Assembly: GCA_032718565.1 (NCBI GenBank)
Contig: JAVGVS010000018.1
Span: forward strand, 3,712,017 to 3,776,016
Source: Distichodus sexfasciatus
Lineage: Eukaryota > Chordata > Actinopteri > Characiformes > Distichodontidae
Direction: 5' to 3'
Length of the DNA: 64,000 bases
The translations under genes and the position numbers were made by a program. Under the pieces are notes generated by a model that searched no databases, was not told the DNA's origin, and was given only the letters and a program-made list of their open reading frames with translations. Below are positions 62,001-64,000 of this stretch, one piece after another. Within the stretch, counting starts at the first letter, position 1; each line of letters opens with the position of its first letter.

Positions 62001-64000
62001 ATCGGTGCATCCCTAATACCAGCATCAGTGGGATTCCATTGCCCACTTAAGACACAGCATGTGAAAGCTGCTGTACAAATCCTAAATAGGAACAACTGGC
62101 AGGAGCTCTACTCTCTTACAAAGAAAACTGAGGTTTGTCATTCTAAACACAGGGTGAACATAATTTTACACTTGCTTAAGTAGATGTAATGATTTTGTTA
62201 TCGACTCTTCTTAGTATTTTCATATAGTGCAAATTTAAGAAAAAAATTAAGATATTGGTGAATGAGACCCAATTCATTTCTGTATTTAAACAAATAAAAG
62301 CTCCCATAAATACAAAAAACATATTGGTGTACCTTTGACACAAAGGAAACAAACAACTGTCCTTCCACATCCTCAAGGCTGGGTTGCATTGGTATAGGTA
62401 TGGGACCCTCAGTAACCTCTTGATCTTCATTCAACTTGGATTTCCCACTTTTCCTATGTTTTACCTTAGATTTCTTGATTGCACTCTCCTGCAAACACTG
62501 ATTGGTTGCCTTTGGAGAACAAGGCTGAGAGTCAAGCACAGGACTTGCCACCGTACAGTTGATGTTTGCCACCGCTGATTCAGAGTCTCCAGTAAACGTC
62601 TGTCTAGTCGAAAATAAACACTTTGACACTGCGTGGGGAATATCTGAAGGTGGTTTCAGTTCATCAAAAGAAACATACGGCGAAAACGGGTCAAGTGTCT
62701 TCCTAGGAGGTATAGGTCTGTTTGAGAATAGATCAGGTGGAAAAGGATCAGGGGATGATGTAGCTGGGCTTGGCATCGAGCAGTCCGGAGATGAAGGTGT
62801 GTGTGACGGAGAGAACATCATGTTCATGCCATCGTCTGACAATGGGGACTGGGGAAGATTCTCAGGAAGTAGGTCAGGACATGGGGGTGTACTTGAATCC
62901 ATGATTGGGTTTGGAGTGGATTCAGTAGTAGTAGTAGTGACTTCACTATGTACATGGTTATTGTCTTGAGCATCAGCAGAGCAAGGTGCGTCATCAGGGG
63001 CTCCAGAAGGTAAGACAGTCGATACATTAGTGTCAAGAGTAGAGCCTGACAGACAGCTTGTGGGTACAGCACTATTTGAAAATGATGGAGATGTGACTGG
63101 GACGTCCTGAGGCTTGGAGAGGGGCGTTGCATCTGCTGTGGAATCAGAAACGGTGTCACAGACAGAATCAGGTGTTAAGGCAGAGTTATGTTTGCTGATT
63201 AGAGCAGGGTCAGGAACTTGCACCAAAGGGGAAGAAGAAGAAGGGCTCAAAGGCACTGATGTGTCTGGCAATGCGACAAGGGATGAAGTAAGTAATGTAG
63301 AGGATAAGGTAGTGGGCAACGATGAGCTGGAAGCATCTCTGAACGCTGAAATACGTTCAGGTATAACGGAACTGGGTGGCTGTGCATTTGATGAGGTGTT
63401 TGAAGGAGTAGAGGACGTGGAAGGCAATGAGCTTTCAGTAACTGAAGTAGTGTCAGAGGATTTATCAGAAGGTGAAGATACACTAAACACTTCAGGTTTT
63501 GCTTTTGCTCGGGTTTTTGACTTCAGTTGTTGGAGAAAATGAGCAAGGAGTGGGAGGGGTACTGGCTCAGCCCGCTTCTTCTTTACTTCTCCAGAATCAG
63601 ATGGCTTGACCATGGACTGTGACTTCTTGCTATTTCCTAAATCATCTGGCAACCCTGTTGTTTCCTTCAGTGTTGTGTCTACCTTTTCCTTTCCAGAAAC
63701 ACCTGAAACACTTTCGCTGGCAAGGCTGGATTCCACATTTATTGTTTCTGGAGATTTCTCTGTCTCATGTTTCGCTATGAATGACTCCGAGACCTTGACG
63801 GAGGACACTGTGTTGGCAGTAATGCACCCCTCTGATTCAGATACAAAATCAGCGTTCGCCGTCTGCTTTTTTGGCTTCCTCTCCTTTTCCACCTCAGAAC
63901 CAGATACGCTTTCCGGCTTTGGGTCCTTATATGTGGCATCCAACGTCTCTCCAGGAGGAAGATAAAAAGTGCTCTTGTGCTGGAAATCCTCTAGTGACAT
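41080..64000 (-). CDS. mga: MAX dimerization protein MGA, partial (5' end beyond window)
   Basis: Twenty-three coding exons in 5' to 3' order: 62333-64000 (continues out of the window), 60820-60883, 60629-60739, 60094-60220, 59920-60002, 59104-59801, 58714-59002, 58445-58620, 57774-57881, 57652-57685, 57077-57504, 55878-56151, 52564-52767, 51246-51542, 49461-50278, 49194-49348, 48970-49021, 48737-48862, 48539-48650, 47890-48345, 47512-47637, 47305-47409, 41080-41978. Total 7410 nt, 2469 residues plus stop, all phases joining. MGA pairs with MAX through a bHLH-zipper, represses E-box genes and is a subunit of the PRC1.6 complex. Visible parts: Ser/Thr-rich region (first exon), a basic Lys/Ser-rich stretch (59104-59801), the Cys-rich domain (58714-59002), a conserved domain at 57077-57504, the bHLH-zipper (48539-48862), and a C-terminal segment MSLLDELVFLNQQL. 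The N-terminal T-box of the family is not in this window. Confidence 0.95.
43173..45349 (-). CDS. piggyBac transposase (PGBD4-like), apparently intact
   Basis: Two exons, 45177-45349 and 43173-44961, give 653 aa with no stop or frameshift. Exon 1 starts MAGKKKVFTTEDVLDML and is acidic; the intron has GTATGT and TTAG ends, and phases join (AG then T). The second exon carries the transposase core: FMPGRAPGP, then the catalytic Asp residues in SIDERM, YVDNFYTSP and GGVDLSDALIGYY. These are exon-2 positions D243, D322 and D435 counting from the codon at 44897. The C-terminus is a Cys-rich finger (CRRCQ ... CRKCQVPLCL ... C). PiggyBac enzymes cut and paste DNA at TTAA. An AATAAA signal for this strand lies at 43115-43120, 53 nt after the stop. 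The intact frame suggests a young or recently active copy, or a conserved host gene. Confidence 0.92.
45973..46711. mobile_element. Inverted-repeat element with internal 130-bp direct repeats
   Basis: Ends GGGGTCCATGCAGT and ACTGCATGGACCCC (46698-46711) are perfect 14-bp inverted repeats. Inside, a segment of about 130 bp at 46068-46198 (ACAGCTTTGGAACTTGGCAG to TTTTGAACCGTAG) recurs at 46528-46661. No ORF. Target duplication not clear. Confidence 0.75.
48539..48862 (-). other. mga: mga exons encoding the bHLH-leucine zipper
   Basis: The exon at 48737-48862 gives the basic region KKNTMEKERRSSLKAQFHKL followed by helix 1, the loop and the start of helix 2 (HRMSNLKLLIQ). The next exon (48539-48650) completes helix 2 and the zipper (AQKEIQLLITQSDQLMKTED ..., heptads I/L/L/L). 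E and RR of the basic region, needed for E-box contact, are present; the usual His at the start is Lys here. This part pairs with MAX. Confidence 0.85.
50767..51176. mobile_element. hAT-like element 3 (TAGGGATG group)
   Basis: 410 bp in mga intron between 50279 and 51245. It starts TAGGGATGCTCTGATCC, ends GATCAGTTAACCCCTA, and is flanked by a 7-of-8 match duplication (TTAACAAT at 50759, TTAACAAC at 51177). It shares long internal segments with elements at 54629 and 61355 (AGCTGGTGTTGTTAAGGAAA). Confidence 0.75.
51748..51846. repeat. Fragment of an AGAGATG-type hAT element
   Basis: CTAGAGATGTTGAAATTAAT followed by an imperfect palindrome built on TGCATCG/CGATGCA. It looks like one end of a hAT-like element; I could not define the other end. 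Confidence 0.4.
52449..52500 (-). repeat. tRNA-type SINE, copy 2 (3' part)
   Basis: GTGAGTGATTATTTATCATT followed by GTGAACACAGCGCAGCACAG matches the tail of copies at 15968-16213 and 57936-58131. Confidence 0.6.
52891..53646. mobile_element. hAT-like element 4 (TAGGGCTGCAC group)
   Basis: Starts TAGGGCGACACAATATCAGG; ends ATCGATATATAGTGCAGCTC with TT. The two ends are inverted, with several mismatches. Flanks CCTAAAAG and TCTTAAAG agree in 6 of 8 bases. No coding potential seen in the interior. Confidence 0.55.
53648..54382. mobile_element. DNA element with TTAAAGYGCCCCTATTATGC ends
   Basis: Left end TTAAAGCGCCCCTATTATGC, right end GCATAATAGGGGCACTTTAA. One mismatch in 20. Inside, an ATG at 53985 opens a short ORF (MASILPDQFEPESDDGTVKV..., about 39 codons) and is followed directly by a GTAAGT donor, so it looks like a leftover first exon. 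Superfamily not settled. Confidence 0.75.
54629..55605. mobile_element. hAT-like element 5
   Basis: Starts TAAAGATGGGCCGATACC and ends GGTTACATCTCTA, with a 7-of-8 target duplication (GTGATTAA at 54621, GTGATTGA at 55606). 977 bp. Related internally to elements at 50767 and 61355 (TACTGTTTTCCTAACTAAAA). Confidence 0.75.
55927..55953 (-). repeat. mga: (GTT)n trinucleotide repeat coding a poly-Thr run in mga
   Basis: Eight or nine GTT units on the plus strand read ACA on the coding strand and give about ten consecutive Thr inside the exon at 55878-56151. The repeat is in frame and likely length-polymorphic. Confidence 0.85.
57077..57504 (-). other. mga: mga exon encoding a conserved beta-rich domain
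   Basis: 142 residues starting EMEEGELRPPTLSGPFKRLE. Hydrophobic alternation in NVVLRVVCERM, TITYKVVISQSHVV and GKYRIEP suggests beta strands, followed by a charged helix (KKEEDERLKHLEAQLIKTIG). It continues into the next exon with NGKPYPQAKLELGWMGALHP. I recognise it as an MGA-conserved region; its molecular function is unknown to me. Confidence 0.7.
57936..58131 (-). repeat. tRNA-type SINE, copy 3
   Basis: On the minus strand it starts GGGGCACTTGGCAGCGTAAC, has GGTCGTCGGTTCAAGTCC as B-box, and ends in the CACAGCAC-type tail shared with copies at 15968 and 52449. Confidence 0.65.
58140..58385 (+). repeat. Two adjoining dispersed repeats in an mga intron
   Basis: 58140-58260 (AATGCTCTTATCCAGAGCGA...) resembles the common fish SINE motif TTTATCCAAAGCGACTTACA. 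58263-58385 (AAGCCTAGTCCTAGACTAAC) is related, on the opposite strand, to the insertion at 21492-21646. Confidence 0.55.
58714..59002 (-). other. mga: mga exon encoding the Cys-rich MGA domain
   Basis: The exon starts GALRAVPSTIIKRRAPPCLN and holds a run of nine Cys and a His pair (CLNDFCRLGCVCAS ... HHCGKPQCMLGCNCLRR). The pattern suggests metal binding and matches the conserved domain specific to MGA. It is followed by an acidic stretch and a Lys cluster (KRSKKKK), a likely nuclear localisation signal. Confidence 0.85.
61355..62015. mobile_element. hAT-like element 6 (TAGGGATGCACCGATC group)
   Basis: Perfect terminal inverted repeats TAGGGATGCACCGATCCA / TGGATCGGTGCATCCCTA. 661 bp, in the mga intron 60884-62332. 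No clear target duplication in the flanks, so the boundaries may be altered. Shares internal segments with the element at 50767. Confidence 0.8.

Noticed and set aside
63114..63542. 142-codon plus-strand ORF
   Set aside because: Antisense of the Ser/Thr-rich mga exon 62333-64000.

Overview
The window is vertebrate genomic DNA, almost certainly a ray-finned fish. It has multi-exon genes with GT-AG introns, animal-type protein families, and many small DNA transposons and SINE-like repeats of kinds common in teleosts. The SINE with a 3' part rich in CACAGCACAGCAC hints at an otophysan fish, but this is weak. There are no bacterial features (operons, RBS, CRISPR).

Layout, left to right. (1) 353-889, minus: exon-like fragments of an unidentified gene whose frames do not join as read. 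(2) 1420-3610, plus: complete jmjd7, 8 exons, 313 aa. (3) 6270-35909, minus: complete mapkbp1, 30 coding exons, 1577 aa, convergent with jmjd7. (4) 37423-38562, minus: a single-exon class A GPCR, 379 aa. (5) 41080-64000, minus: mga, of which 23 coding exons (2469 codons) are inside the window. The T-box 5' part lies beyond base 64000; the bHLH-zipper, the Cys-rich domain and the C-terminus are present. I placed exon borders by translating across GT-AG sites and checking phase. The jmjd7, mapkbp1 and mga coding lengths are each an exact multiple of three.

The order jmjd7 - mapkbp1 - mga matches human 15q15.1 (MGA-MAPKBP1-JMJD7). Relative to human, jmjd7 is inverted and a GPCR gene sits between mapkbp1 and mga.

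The introns are full of transposons. The last mga intron holds an apparently intact two-exon piggyBac transposase (653 aa, DDD triad, Cys-rich C-terminus) in the same orientation as mga, next to an inverted-repeat element. Other elements include hAT elements with 8-bp duplications (one carrying a BED zinc-finger ORF), an internally deleted Tc1 with a SINE-like insertion, and a run of three DNA transposons filling most of one mga intron.

Functionally the genes are not one pathway: a 2OG lysyl hydroxylase (jmjd7), a JNK/NOD2 scaffold (mapkbp1), a membrane receptor and a MAX-partner repressor (mga). I found no new multi-gene system. The most unusual object is the piggyBac gene inside mga.
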